The notes beneath the pieces were generated by a model that was given only the letters and a program-made list of their open reading frames with translations, did no database searches and was not told the DNA's origin. Shown here one piece after another: positions 1-10,565 of a DNA stretch of 64,000 bases. Position numbers and translations under genes: made by a program. Numbering within the stretch: position 1 is the stretch's first letter; every line of letters starts with the position of its first letter. This DNA comes from Icerya purchasi. Lineage: Eukaryota; Arthropoda; Insecta; Hemiptera; Monophlebidae. The stretch covers positions 302,968,464 through 303,032,463 of the forward strand of contig CM077116.1 of assembly GCA_039619475.1 (NCBI GenBank), written 5' to 3'.

Positions 1-665
1 TCTAAAAGGAACAAATAGCAGAAATAATTAGTGAGGAAGGAAAGGACAGGATATAATAGGAAGCACAATAAGGGGTAGGAAGTCCAAGCTTCAGAAAATA
101 AGAATACAAGGCAGAACGCTCCACAGAAAGAGATAAACACTGTGGAAAAACACATGATCGACGTCGCAAATAACTGCATCAACCGGACGGAGAGGACAGT
201 GTGGAGAAGAAATCAAGGAAAAACGAAATTAAGATAATGGCAGCAAAGAATGGCCAAAGCGCATACGAACAATGGAAACAACATCAGAACGTCGAAGGGA
301 GAGATGCAAAAGAAACCATGAATAATAGGGAGCAAGAGTAGGCTGAACAGACAGGTAAAATGAATAATTATTAGAAAAGGAGGAAGCGTAAATATCCGAT
401 ACCATGATCTGATATGGAATCTTTTACAAATTGATAGGAGGTTATCGGATGTAATTTTTAAAAAAAAAAGACGAGAGAAAGCAGCAGCAGCCCGAGGCAA
501 GGAATCAGCCGCTTCATTGCCAAATATGCCCGAGTGGCTAGGTACCCACAGCAAATCAATACTGAAAGATTGTGAATGAGTGAACGTATACGGAGGATAA
601 CAAAGTCACACGAATGATCAGGAAGGAGAGAGGATATGGAACCACTCGAATTATTTATAATACAA
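1..665 (-). pseudogene. Relic of non-LTR retrotransposon family A (RNase H and C-terminal tail)
   Basis: Read on the minus strand, this is a decayed copy of the element that is better preserved at 22,088-23,296. The end of an RNase H domain is visible (LLWVPxHSGIxGNExADSL), in two frames because of at least one frameshift near position 500. Upstream is the HSCDFxILRIRSL segment, which the 22-kb copy also has. Homology continues to the window edge, where the first 60 bases match the last codons of the 22-kb copy. RNase H in such elements removes RNA during target-primed reverse transcription. The copy lacks the RT, has several frame breaks and cannot be functional. It may extend beyond the window at position 1. 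The assignment to the same family is seen directly in the sequence; the clade (Jockey/I/R1-like) is inferred. Confidence 0.75.
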
Positions 666-981
666 TAGAAAAGAATCAATATCACATTCTATACCGGAAA
701 GGGGCAATCTCAAATAAGTAAAGTAACCGGTGTTTATAGATTCTCAAGGGGTTTATTATAGAGGAAATCAGTATTCGCTTATTTCTAGATTGTGCCCGAA
801 TAAAATGAAATCATCGCCAACGACTGGATCATATCGATATTGTTAATATTGTATTTTGCTGAAAATTTCTGGCGTTTTATTTAACAAATAATTCAGAAGT
901 TAAAACTTGTAGGACTGTATGGAACTAATTAAAAATTAACAAGAGAAACAAGAACTCGAATTTAGTTACACCATAGTCACG

Positions 982-984
<3 letters not shown>

Positions 985-1028
<44 letters not shown>
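985..1028. repeat. (TA)n microsatellite
   Basis: Uninterrupted TA dinucleotide run. It abuts the short element at 1,030-1,338, and other copies of that element also sit against TA runs. Confidence 0.95.
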
Positions 1029-1029
<1 letters not shown>

Positions 1030-1032
<3 letters not shown>

Positions 1033-1338
1033 TACAATATAATTCTTAAGCTACACCCCATTAGAAAAAATGTCCCAATTTAATGTAACGTTTGTTATAT
1101 TTTATAGGTTTTTTGTGATTATGTTATTATATTCATATGGACCGATTTAGAATTACGTTGTAAATTTTGATCATTTTATACAAAGACTCTCATTAGTGCC
1201 GTTAGGCTTTGTTTCACAATCCCCGACGCCCTGTCAAGGGTATTGGACTTACTTTACTTTTATAGAAGAGAAAGAGATAGAAATGTTAGCAAGAAGGGTC
1301 AAGGGGCACAGCCCCTTGCGAGACCAAAATGGCCGAGT
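1030..1338 (-). mobile_element. Short TA-microsatellite-associated element, copy 1, interrupted
   Basis: This stretch is the reverse complement of the element at 20,087-20,456. It starts next to a TA run with a segment AAGCTACACCCCATTAGAAA and ends with CTTGCGAGACCAAAATGGCC followed by AT-rich sequence. Near that end is a GC hairpin (AAGGGGC with GCCCCTT in the 20-kb copy, one mismatch here). No ORF is present, so it is non-autonomous. The copy is split by a SINE tail at about 1,187-1,261 that is missing from the 20-kb copy. The transposon class is unknown; a GC hairpin near one end plus a microsatellite at the other recalls Helitron/Helentron-type elements, but I cannot prove that. Confidence 0.6.
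1187..1261 (+). mobile_element. SINE-like family S, 3' tail only, nested insertion
   Basis: The segment carries the family S 3' end: CTCTCATTAGTGCCGTTAGG, then a CCCCGACGCCCTGTCAAGGG-like stretch, ending in ACTTACTTTACTTTT. It interrupts the short element: the 20-kb copy reads ACACAAAGAATAGAAGAG continuously across this point. It is strongly 5'-truncated, as expected for reverse-transcribed insertions. A target duplication longer than a few bases is not visible. Confidence 0.7.
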
Positions 1339-1609
1339 TAATATTATATATCCATTATATAATATTTTTTAACGTAATTTTTCCCGAAGTATGAATTTAG
1401 GGTGTGATGGTTCTTTCGTATTTTTTTTTTTATTTGTTTAACAACACTCCTCGACAGTTAGGTCATTTGCGTCATGACTATAATATCTATAAGTTGATAT
1501 AAATATTAAGTGCTATTAGAAAGTTAATTAAGATGTTAATATCATTCGCATTATTATCGGCTAGTATATAATTAATGCTTAAATTAATGCCATCGTAATA
1601 GCTTTTTCA

Positions 1610-2389
1610 TATTTCTGTCAATCGATCAGTACGTGGTACACCGACAGTTGACATTGATATTCTGAGCAGAGATTCGGTGTTTTGGAAAAGGTAATTATGC
1701 GTCAATTTGGTGTGTCCAATTCTTAATCACGGCCTCCTCTGTACGGTTTTGTTAGAACATCGGTTTAACAGCATTGAGTTTGTTCGCTTCCACAGAAGCG
1801 CTATTCTCATTCTGCTCGCCAGCGGTTCCCTTATTTTTCTGTATAAGTCGGCGCTGATGTGTTTTAAAGCGTTAATTGTTGGTGTATTTCCGTGAATGAC
1901 TTCGGGTAGCGCGATGTTTAATTCAGCGCACAGGATTTGCTTTTTACGCCTACCGGTCGTGGTGTTGCGGGTTTTGATTTATAAAGTTCCAGGAAGGCCG
2001 GGTCAGTTATTTTCCATGTATGTTGGCTTGCGTGGAAAGAACGATAGCTTGAAAAAATACTTTAACGTTAGGAAGTTACGGCGATCTGAGAGTTTGAATA
2101 GGCCAGTTTTCGCTAGTAAACTAGATAAAGGGCTCGATCTGAGGCTTCCTATAATCAGCCGCGTTGCTGTATTTTGAATAATGTCCAGCTTTTTTAACTC
2201 TTTGCTCCTTCCACCGCTATATAGAAAATCCATTTTCGATATTATTAGGCTTTTATATAACATTAACACTGATTTTTCATCTACGCCCCATCTTGTGCGA
2301 GGAAGAACCTTTAGTTCAAAGTGAAAAATTTTTTTTTTACCCCCACTCCATATAAAGCTGAATCCTATCAAAAATTTCGTAAAAGCCAC
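1610..2389 (-). pseudogene. Relic of non-LTR retrotransposon family B: post-RT region and C-terminal tail
   Basis: On the minus strand, the ORF starting at 2,389 has the thumb/connection segment seen after the RT palm in Jockey/I-type elements (RTRWGVDEKSVLMLYKSLI, then KKLDIIQNTATRLIIGSLR and SPLSSLLAKTG). Downstream, in a shifted frame near 1,640-1,720, is the C-terminal signature RIGHTKLTHNYL, which normally precedes the CCHC-like zinc motif. The RNase H core between them is mostly deleted. The palm motif of what may be the same element is at 3,085-3,215 in the same orientation, and the gap is filled by an oppositely oriented relic. Non-functional. Confidence 0.7.
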
Positions 2390-2489
2390 GAACAGAGATG
2401 GTGAAGGCTTTCAATATGTCAAAACCAAATTCCCTCGAATCAGCAACGCGAAATTGAACGAAGGAATCTCTTTGTAGGTCCCGAAATAC

Positions 2490-2885
2490 AAGAGTTTATG
2501 AAGGACTCAAATTTTATAGGTACGTTGAATAAGCTGAAAAAAGAGACCACTTACGTAGAAATGTGTCATAGTTTTCTCGGAAACAAAAAAAAAAAGGAAA
2601 ACTACCAGGAAGAAATCATCCAAGAACTTCTTTCCGCATATAAAGCTCTGAAATGCAAATTTTTTAGACTCTCACTTAGATTTCTTCCCCGTAAATCTTG
2701 GAGCAGTATAAACATGGTGAAATGTTTCATCGAAAGGCGCTACAACGGGAAATGGTTAGAGAAGCAATGCTTGCCGATTTTTGTTGGTCGATTCGTTGCG
2801 GAACTCCAATAGAAAATATGAAAAGGAAGAAAACTACAATACAAAGTGAAGTACTATTAACAGCAAGTAATTCGATTTTTTAATA
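2490..2885 (+). pseudogene. Relic of a repetitive arthropod gene family (C-terminal segment)
   Basis: Two overlapping frames give FLGN...NYQEEIIQELLSAY and then EQYKHGEMFHRK...MLADFCWSIRC. I recognise the layout (FLGN ... CNMS-type segment ... NLGAVSDEHGERFHQD ... MLADYCW) from a very common, transposon-associated arthropod protein family of unknown function. The frame changes near 2,690, so the copy is broken. It lies in the opposite direction between two pieces of LINE family B and probably inserted there. The family recognition is from memory and needs a protein search. I assign no function. Confidence 0.45.
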
Positions 2886-3084
2886 TTTTGTAGTAAATTT
2901 TATCTAATATTGTATCAGTTATAATAAAATATATAATTTAAGTGAAAAAAAGAGTTTTATTGAAAAATTACATTAAAAAAAAAAATGTATACGTGATTTG
3001 TAATTTTTTATACTACACTTATATTCAGAAATATTAAATTTATGATAAAATTATGCACAAAAATCAGAAGGAGAGAATTTTTTT

Positions 3085-3215
3085 TTTTTTTTTCTTTCTT
3101 GACCAGTATTATTAGGTCATCGGCGAAGAAACTGTTGAACCGGCGTAATTTGATGATTTCACTTATTTCGTTGATATCGATAATAAATAATGTCCGGCTA
3201 ATGATCGTATTAAAT
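3085..3215 (-). pseudogene. Reverse transcriptase palm fragment (FADD box) of a non-LTR element
   Basis: Minus-strand translation gives SRTLFIIDINEISE followed by FFADDLIIL. This corresponds to RT motifs B-C: GSxLSPxLFxIYINDI, then the catalytic FADD. The frame is open only for about 40 codons. It points the same way as the thumb segment at 2,003-2,389 and is plausibly the same insertion, family B. No catalytic domain can be rebuilt from it. Confidence 0.65.
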
Positions 3216-6200
3216 TAAATACGGCGTTACCTGCTGCGTATGTGTGTCTTCTTAATTACTTTTAGGAAAAACTGATCGGAGAAAAAATGAATCTATTGCA
3301 GACGTGATCGAAGCCAAAAACGTTACGCATTTTTCGGGCTAGCTATTTTAGCATTCGGGGAGATTAAGCGGATTATGTTTGAAAATGCGTAAATTATTTG
3401 TTTCAGTGCTCGAGAATATTAACTGGAAAAAAGTTCTACATCTAGTCGCAGTCTGTAAGTATGTCAAGCCTACTTTGACTATGTAGGTTAGTTTAAAAAA
3501 ATCATATATTTATCGGCCAAATGGAAGTTTTATTCTCAGTTTATTATCAAAAATGATTAGAAAAAGACTTTCTCACAACACGGTTTTTCGCCGAAATCGA
3601 GATTATCGCAATTTCTACAACGAAAAACATTACTTGTTGTTCGTTATATTTTGAAACAAAATTGTTAACAATGGAAAAAAAAAAAAAAAAAACTTCTAAA
3701 ATTTTTTAATAGACACTAAGTAAGTGTTTTTAAGTTAACCTTTACTCTTTCTTATTCCTTTTAGATCCCTCGCGTTTACTTAACCTTTATGTATTTTAAG
3801 TCGAAAAATTGAAAAAAAAAAAAAAAATCGATAATCGTCAGTCGTCAAATATCGAGAATGTGATCGTTGTAAAACGCATAAGATCATCGCGAGTTATACC
3901 GTCGAACATTTGATGTTTTTCTTACCGAGGGGAACGATAGAGATGCGTGTATAGAACGACAATTCATTAACGTATTTATCACATTACCAGTGCCATCGAA
4001 ACATCCTAGCAATTGAAGGTACGTAGTTCAGCTAGGTAAGTTTAAATATTCGCACCATCATCGCGTCAACAACAAAGGCTACCTCGGGGTCGTAATTTGA
4101 ACAACCGACGGGGTTAATATCTTTAGTACTCGTTAAACCGTTCATTAGAAGCGGCCGATAAAATGTAAGTTCCGCTTTTACAAACCGGCGAATTACCCGG
4201 ATGCTGTGGCCCGGTTGATTGGTTAATTGTGTTTCGTTCGGGACTCGCTAGGTTAACGTCCGTAGTTGACGAGTCCCCAAAAACAGAAAAAAACCACAAA
4301 AAAATAAGGGCGAATTAAACTGGCATTACTCACGGTCTGGAAAAACATACGAAAAAGCCAAACAATACTTATCGTACCGATAATAACAATACGAAAAATA
4401 AAAATTTTAAACGATTACTACCGTTACGAATCAGGTTAACTTCTTTAATAACAAAATGTGTGATTAGCTCTGACATCCTGTAATATCGATAAGAAGACTG
4501 AAAGAGGACGAAGATCAAATAATTGCTAGGATCCTGTCCTTTCCTAGACTTAAGGACTGAATCGTAAAGTCGCAGAGTAAGTAAATCTAGTGAAACTACT
4601 CCCTCGATCGGATAGGATATGATAGCCTTTTTTTTTTTGTAATTGGACTGCGAAGAATCTTCGGCGAAGTTAAAGAATAAATGAATGCGTAAAGATAAAG
4701 ATCATTGGTTTAATTTTAAAATTAGTATCGGTTTTTACATGCAGAGCCATCTTCATCTTCAGCGTAGAATGAGATCCGTAGATTGGAAGCGGTCGACTGA
4801 CTAGTAATAATACAGAGCTACGACACACGTTGAAACAGGACTCGTAAGCGAACATCTAATCCTGCTTCTTTTTTTTTTGTTTGGGTCCTCACTTCGGATA
4901 ATACCGATGAGGAGGCAAATGTATTTGCATTAGAGTAGTACATAAATTTTATGATGGTGAGGTTGAAACGACCCATCCAATGTGAAGTTTTTGGTGTCAG
5001 ATCATCCTTAACATTGATTGCGGTTAATTAATATTAATACAAGTGTGTATATATGTTGCTTAGGGAAATTAATTTCTGTAACGGTAAAATTGTTAAACAT
5101 TTGAAAATTCTTAGTTACTAAATCTTCTGCTGAGCACTGAAAATGGAGATCAGTGTGCTATTACATATCCAGTTAAAATATGAGCGATACGATTATCGAG
5201 AAAGTTACATTTAATACAATTTGGCGAATCAGCACAATTTGAAATCGGTGTAGATAGTCTTTAAAATTTCTGTGACCAGTGAGAAATTGTACGTTAAAAA
5301 AATCTGGTGTGTAATTTATATTGTTCATTCTATTTAATTAATGTTAGAGAAGAAAGTGTAAGTTATAATGTTATTACAATTATCCCACATGGTCTGATAT
5401 TGTGTTAGGTAATAGTCATGTAATAATCTTTTAAACTGCTTTACGTTAAAAGTGATTTTATTCTGATAGGTAAATTGACCATTTTGCGTAATAGGCATTA
5501 TTGAAGTTAGGCGAGTAATATTATTTTTAATGCAAAACAAATTTATGCGTTTACGCTAATTTCAAACTGCAGTGGCATAATTCCAGCTGTAACCGGTAAT
5601 CCGGCTTCTTCAGTCCGGATTTTTAAATAATGCGACCATCGATGGAGGTGAGAAAATTACAAAGTCAGACTTTCGGTACGTACAGAAGAAAGTTATAAAA
5701 AAATCAACATATTTCAGAAAGCGCTGAAATTACAAAAAGGAAGACTGAGTTTTATGTCGGATTTTAACGTTTTCAGAGACTTTGGGCCGTGCAAGCGCAC
5801 TAAGACTGCTCTCGGCTATTACGATAGTGAAGTTGAAGAATGCCGTGGGGCTATGCAGCCCCCTCAAAACAATCCGAGCCGAGCGAATTTATCATCGAGT
5901 TTATGCCGGCGAAGTTATTTTTAAATTTCGTAATTCTCCGATAAAGAGGTTCCGGCAGACTTACATGCCGGCTGGAGCTGTTTAGAGTACGGAAAGAATT
6001 GCTGCTGGAGTCACCGTTTGAAGAGCGTAATTGTGTAGCGTAGCGATAGGATAATCCCCCACCCCTATATAAAGTCTTACGCGTAAGTCGGTTAAGGAGT
6101 TTCCGCATTCGAGGGTATCGGAAAAGTTTTGAAATTTACAACAGCATAAACGATATCGCCTATCCACCGTTATCTTTTCATTCTTCTTTTATTCCTTTTT

Positions 6201-7577
6201 TTGTTTTTTTCAAAATAAATTTCCGCTATCATCATTACTGTCTCTCACCTACTTTTTTTTACTTCATCTTCAATTCGCAACTTTCATTCTTTTTATTCGG
6301 TTACGCAGAGCGTGTACAGGTATATAATATGTAACTTACTTTGAATTTAAATATTCGAATATCCGACCAGGAAACAAACAATTTTCAAAAGTGTAAAACT
6401 TTGATCAGCGGAATACTATATTAATTTAGCAATTTTTTTTCATACGGTTTTTAATTAATTTTCTTTTCTAAAATACAATTGTACAATTGTGCGAGGAATT
6501 TAAAAATAATTCGGGACAGTCGGAGTCGCGATCGAATCATCTCGCGCGGATTATTGACTCGCAGATAGTAGTATGTATAACTTTAGTCCCGGTTCTACGC
6601 TGAGCCGTAAAACATTTTACTAACCTCCAACGTTTCGACACAGATTACACTACTATTCATCAACGGAGAAACAGCTGAACAATTTGTTTCGAAACATTAG
6701 AGTTAACGATGAATTCTTCCAATGTGGTTTCTGCCGAAAACAGACATGTGGGTGTAACTTCAACTACCACGCAAAAACCGTTTTCCCCCCTTTAAATTAA
6801 AATAACCTCTTGCGAACCTCGATTGGCTCGGTAAAATTCTCTTCCAGTTAATCTATGTTAGCGGTTAAATTTTTCAACTTTCATATTCTATGTCACTATT
6901 TATTTTCCTTTAATAATAGCGGGTTTCGTCAACCAGGGCACAACATTAGCCCGCCAGAAATGGGAAAAAGGGTAGAGAAATAAAGTTGTATTCTTGCAAA
7001 AGTTTAAGGATAGTGAATAAATTCGAGGGCAGGGGAATAACCGAAACAAACACGAGAGAATACAAGAAGCACTATAACGAGTGTGTGTACCGAGTAGTTT
7101 TTTAGTGGAAGAGCGTTGAAGGACGATTGTTCGGCAGGAAAGGTCGAACATTCGAATAGAACATGATATCAGGGTGGAGTCGCAAAGAAAGTACAGTTAG
7201 AATTGAGTAAATGGAGTCAGATGAAAACCGAGAAAATGATGCAGCAAGGAGGAAAGACTCGATGATTGAAGGCGATAAATGAGACTGCGTGGTATCAGAA
7301 AAGTATATAGTAGACGGAGAGAAAGAGACGTCGAAATTGTAAAAGGATCCAGAATTAAAACGTGAAGAAGAATAAGTGTTGAGCCCCATGGTCTTGAAGT
7401 GTCATTTAAGGGACTATTTAAAAATTCGTCTAAAAATCTGCCGTTGGGGAAACATTTGTTCTACCTTTATTCCTTCGTTTCCTATTCAAAACTAAAAATT
7501 ATTGAAACTCTTATCGTTCAACACAAAATCCCATCCGTATTCGAAAGCTCAGTAGTGTCCCGAATCTAGCGTAGTAG
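3216..7577. other. No gene seen; unique AT-rich sequence
   Basis: I see no conserved protein, RNA gene or repeat unit here apart from poly-A and poly-T runs (for example 3,674-3,690 and 4,629-4,638). Short open frames exist, for example at 5,334-5,540 minus and 7,102-7,389 minus. They have low-complexity or unrecognisable products and no supporting context. The segment at 5,780-6,110 is richer in CpG than its surroundings but shows no clear exon. Confidence 0.5.
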
Positions 7578-8134
7578 TTAACTTTGTTTGGATACCAGGA
7601 CATGCGGATATCTATGGTAACGAAGTGGCAGATATGGCTGCCAAAGATACATGGGGATGAATAGTTGTTTAGTTCCATACTTTCCTAATAGAGACCTATT
7701 CGAGCTCATTAGATACGCTCATAAGGAATATTGAGAAGCTACATGGGCGAATCTATTTTACGTGCAACAGTACACAAAAGAGTTCAACCCAATATTCCTA
7801 ACGTTCCTTTTGGTTCAATTACATTACGACTGTTTCGATGAGTACCGGATCGTTCATCGTTACCTTATGTCGCCTCCGGCTGGGTATGAACTGCCTCCCT
7901 GCTTCTTTGTACAACATGCGTTTAATCTCTTCTTCCTATTTCCAACATCCACTAGACTCGGATAAAGTGGCGGACGATGATCACTTCATCTTCGAATGCA
8001 ATTTGCACACGGCGCAAAGAATTATTATTTCGTATAACTCGATAATAAATTTCCAGACCCCTCTGCCATGTAGTGTCAATTCTCTCCTGGCCACCGGGAG
8101 TGCTACAATATACAAGTCATTTAATTATATATAG
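7578..8134 (+). pseudogene. Relic of non-LTR retrotransposon family C (RNase H end and zinc tail)
   Basis: The plus strand shows the last part of an RNase H domain, NFVWIPGHADIYGNEVADMA, ending in a TGA at about 7,660. Downstream, in another frame, is the C-terminal tail: CRLRLGMNCLPASLYNM, then DDHFIFEC. This matches the RLRxGHxxLPxxL ... HFIFEC layout of Jockey-like ORF2 C-termini. The frame is broken at least twice. It differs in sequence from family A at 22 kb, so it is a separate lineage. There is no RT domain and no activity. Confidence 0.75.
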
Positions 8135-9869
8135 TACAATGCAATATTACTGCGTAGCGTTAATTAGTTAATTAATTATACTACACTGTCGATGGGTTGA
8201 ATTTTCGACTCCCAAAAAGAAAAAAAAAAAAAATTAAAAATTATCTAAATTTTTCTTTTGTAATCATGATTTTAGTTAATCGCTTTGACTTTGTAAAATT
8301 AACTTTAAAAAGGATACTGGCCCCGCGCGCATGCGAATGACATCCTTAAAGAGAATGTGTCTGAAACTTCGCTACATTTTCTTCGATTGGTTATCTCGTC
8401 TTGAAAGATTTGCACTTTTTTTTTTTTCGTTGGTTTTTGTTTCCTTTTCCTTTTTGTTTTTTTTGGTTTTTTTTTATCTTTTTTTGTAACTGGAAAAGTT
8501 GTTTCGCTTTAAATTTGCCTTTTCTTTATAAGAAAAACTGGTCAATGAATTAAGTTACCATAAGAAATTGTCGATACAGACTTTGCGGTGAACTATGCGG
8601 CACTGAGAGCCGCAGAAAAGTCTAAAACGGTACAAGTGTTCTCAGTGGTAAACTTATTATTTACTTATTTGTCGAATGGTGCTCATTCCGAGAAGTTTGC
8701 CGGTTGAGCGAAATTGAAATTTAAATAATTTCTCAGGATTACAATTGCAAATGAAATATACTTGTAAAACGGTCGCGCAAATAAAGAGGCATCCGGCTGC
8801 TGCTGCTGCTGCTACTGGAGGATAGGGGGGGGGATAAGAGGGCAAAGAAAGCGAGTAAAAATTGAAAGAAATAATACGCTGAAGAAGATTTTTGCAAAAG
8901 GGAGAATTTCACTAAAACGGGAAGTAAAAAATCAGAAAGGTTTGCCGGTGGAGGGGGAAGGGGGCGTCGGTTTGTAATTTTTTATCATCTGTCACGCGAA
9001 GAAACAGAAATGTAAATAGAGCGAGAACAAGTTCCCGTCGTTTGCATTTTAAAGAGTAAGCCGCATCGAACCGTCCGAAACACCGGAAAAATCTAGACGA
9101 AACAAAACTGAAGTAATTTTTAATATTCCAGTTCGATCAATTTGACAATTTGTTCGTAGGAAAAATGCCGGAATTCGGGAAAAAGTTCTTCTTCTCGGCT
9201 GTAATTTCGTCGAACGAGATTATCACGCGAGTTTTATATATTTGAACATCTAAACGTGTAGTATAAATATTGAAAATAATAATAATAGTATTACAAAATT
9301 TGCGTACCGAAATTGCCCCTAAAAATAAATACCAGAACAAAATCATTTATATATGGAGCAAAGCCGTGTATTTTTTTTTTTTTTTTTGTTTTTTTTGTTT
9401 TTTAACTCCGATAAATTAAAAAAAACATTCTTTCTATCATTTTTTTTTTTTTTTTTTTATTGCAATTTTTGAGTTATAATTTAACTTTGTAAACTTTATT
9501 AAGAATAATGCAAAAAAAATATCAAAATAAAATAGAAACGTTATCGGCGAATGAATCGCTATTTTTTTGTTCTGATACAATCCCCACGCTACATTACAGA
9601 AATACTTTGCTTAGATACAGCTTCTTTTTCTTCAGCATTTTCCCGCTGGAGCGGGGTCTGATATTTTTTAGTAGTTGCGACAAGTGAATGAACCAACCGG
9701 CCTGTCGGCCCGGGCCTGACGTTGGTGTATAGGCTATTATTATATGCAATGCGGGTGTACACAACACGCAAGACTACATTCGGAACAGATTAGTAATCGT
9801 TTGATTTATCGATATACAAAGTACAGTCCCGTGTATGTCTGCTCTGTACTGACCTAGCGCGCATATGAT
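8135..9869. other. Non-coding, rich in mononucleotide runs
   Basis: Long T-rich tracts (8,410-8,490, 9,370-9,460), a short CTG repeat at 8,797-8,815 and a G-rich patch at 8,820-8,835. The CTG repeat would encode an alanine run on the minus strand in a 62-codon frame with no other gene-like property. No gene seen. Confidence 0.5.
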
Positions 9870-9874
9870 GTTGT

Positions 9875-10013
9875 ACGTGGTGGTTTGCCATTGCCTTCCA
9901 CTTGTGATTATTAGCGATTATTTATTTTTATTTATTTAATTCTTGTAATAAAAGTTTGTCGTCGCTCGGGATCGAACCCGTGACCTCCATATCGGAAGTC
10001 AAATCGCGACGAC
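9875..10013 (-). mobile_element. SINE-like repeat with a tRNA-derived head lacking a D arm
   Basis: On the minus strand, 10,013-9,958 folds as an 8-bp terminal stem (GTCGTCGC with GCGACGAC), a 7-bp anticodon-like stem (GACTTCC with GGAGGTC) and a T arm. The T arm carries a near-perfect RNA polymerase III B box (GGGTTCGATCCCG). The D arm and A box are not recognisable, so this is not a working tRNA gene. The neighbouring stretch GGTGGTTTGCCATTGCCTTC (about 9,877-9,900) recurs at 21,742-21,790, which supports a dispersed repeat. Expected role: pol III promoter of a SINE, probably dead. Confidence 0.6.
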
Positions 10014-10435
10014 TAGATACAGCATACCGGCGAAATACCTAGCCCTAATAATATCGAATTGGGACAATAAATGCCCCCTATATATACATATGTATATATG
10101 TACGGCAGAGAAGGCAGTTTGAGCAATTAATAAACGTTCAGAGATCACCTGGTGTACATTACTGGGAGCTAGGGTACATGAGAAACACGCTATCGGCAGC
10201 TTGTGTTTTTGAAGACACGGTGCTAATACGTTTTTAGAGCTTCGACAATGCTGCTCTGCGGTACCGAATGTCCTGCTTTTAAACATCATCTCATCGTGAC
10301 CGACAATTAATATCTTTAGCGTTATTGTAAATCCTCGCAACAGTCTTTAAACATGATTAAAAAACGAAAAAGCAGTTAATAATAAAGATATACCACCGCC
10401 GTTTATAATAGTTGTAGCGGAGTGAGGGACCTTAC

Positions 10436-10565
10436 GTGACGTTAATTTGGGTTTCTGGGCATGTCGGGGTGTAACGGGCAGATCGACGTGATGACCCGAT
10501 CCGCCATGTTTTCCTTAATGCTCGCCGATACTCATTTTTTAAAAAATATGCAAAGAGAGACCTCT
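10436..10565 (+). pseudogene. RNase H fragment of a non-LTR element
   Basis: VTLIWVSGHVGV followed by a stop and, after a frame change, NGQIDVM-like sequence. This is the WVPGHxGIxGNexAD box that ends RNase H domains in LINEs. It is too short and degraded to assign to one of the other families in the window. Confidence 0.45.

Noticed and set aside
1896..2177. 93-codon plus-strand frame
   Set aside because: Antisense to the LINE family B tail, whose protein motifs are recognisable on the minus strand.
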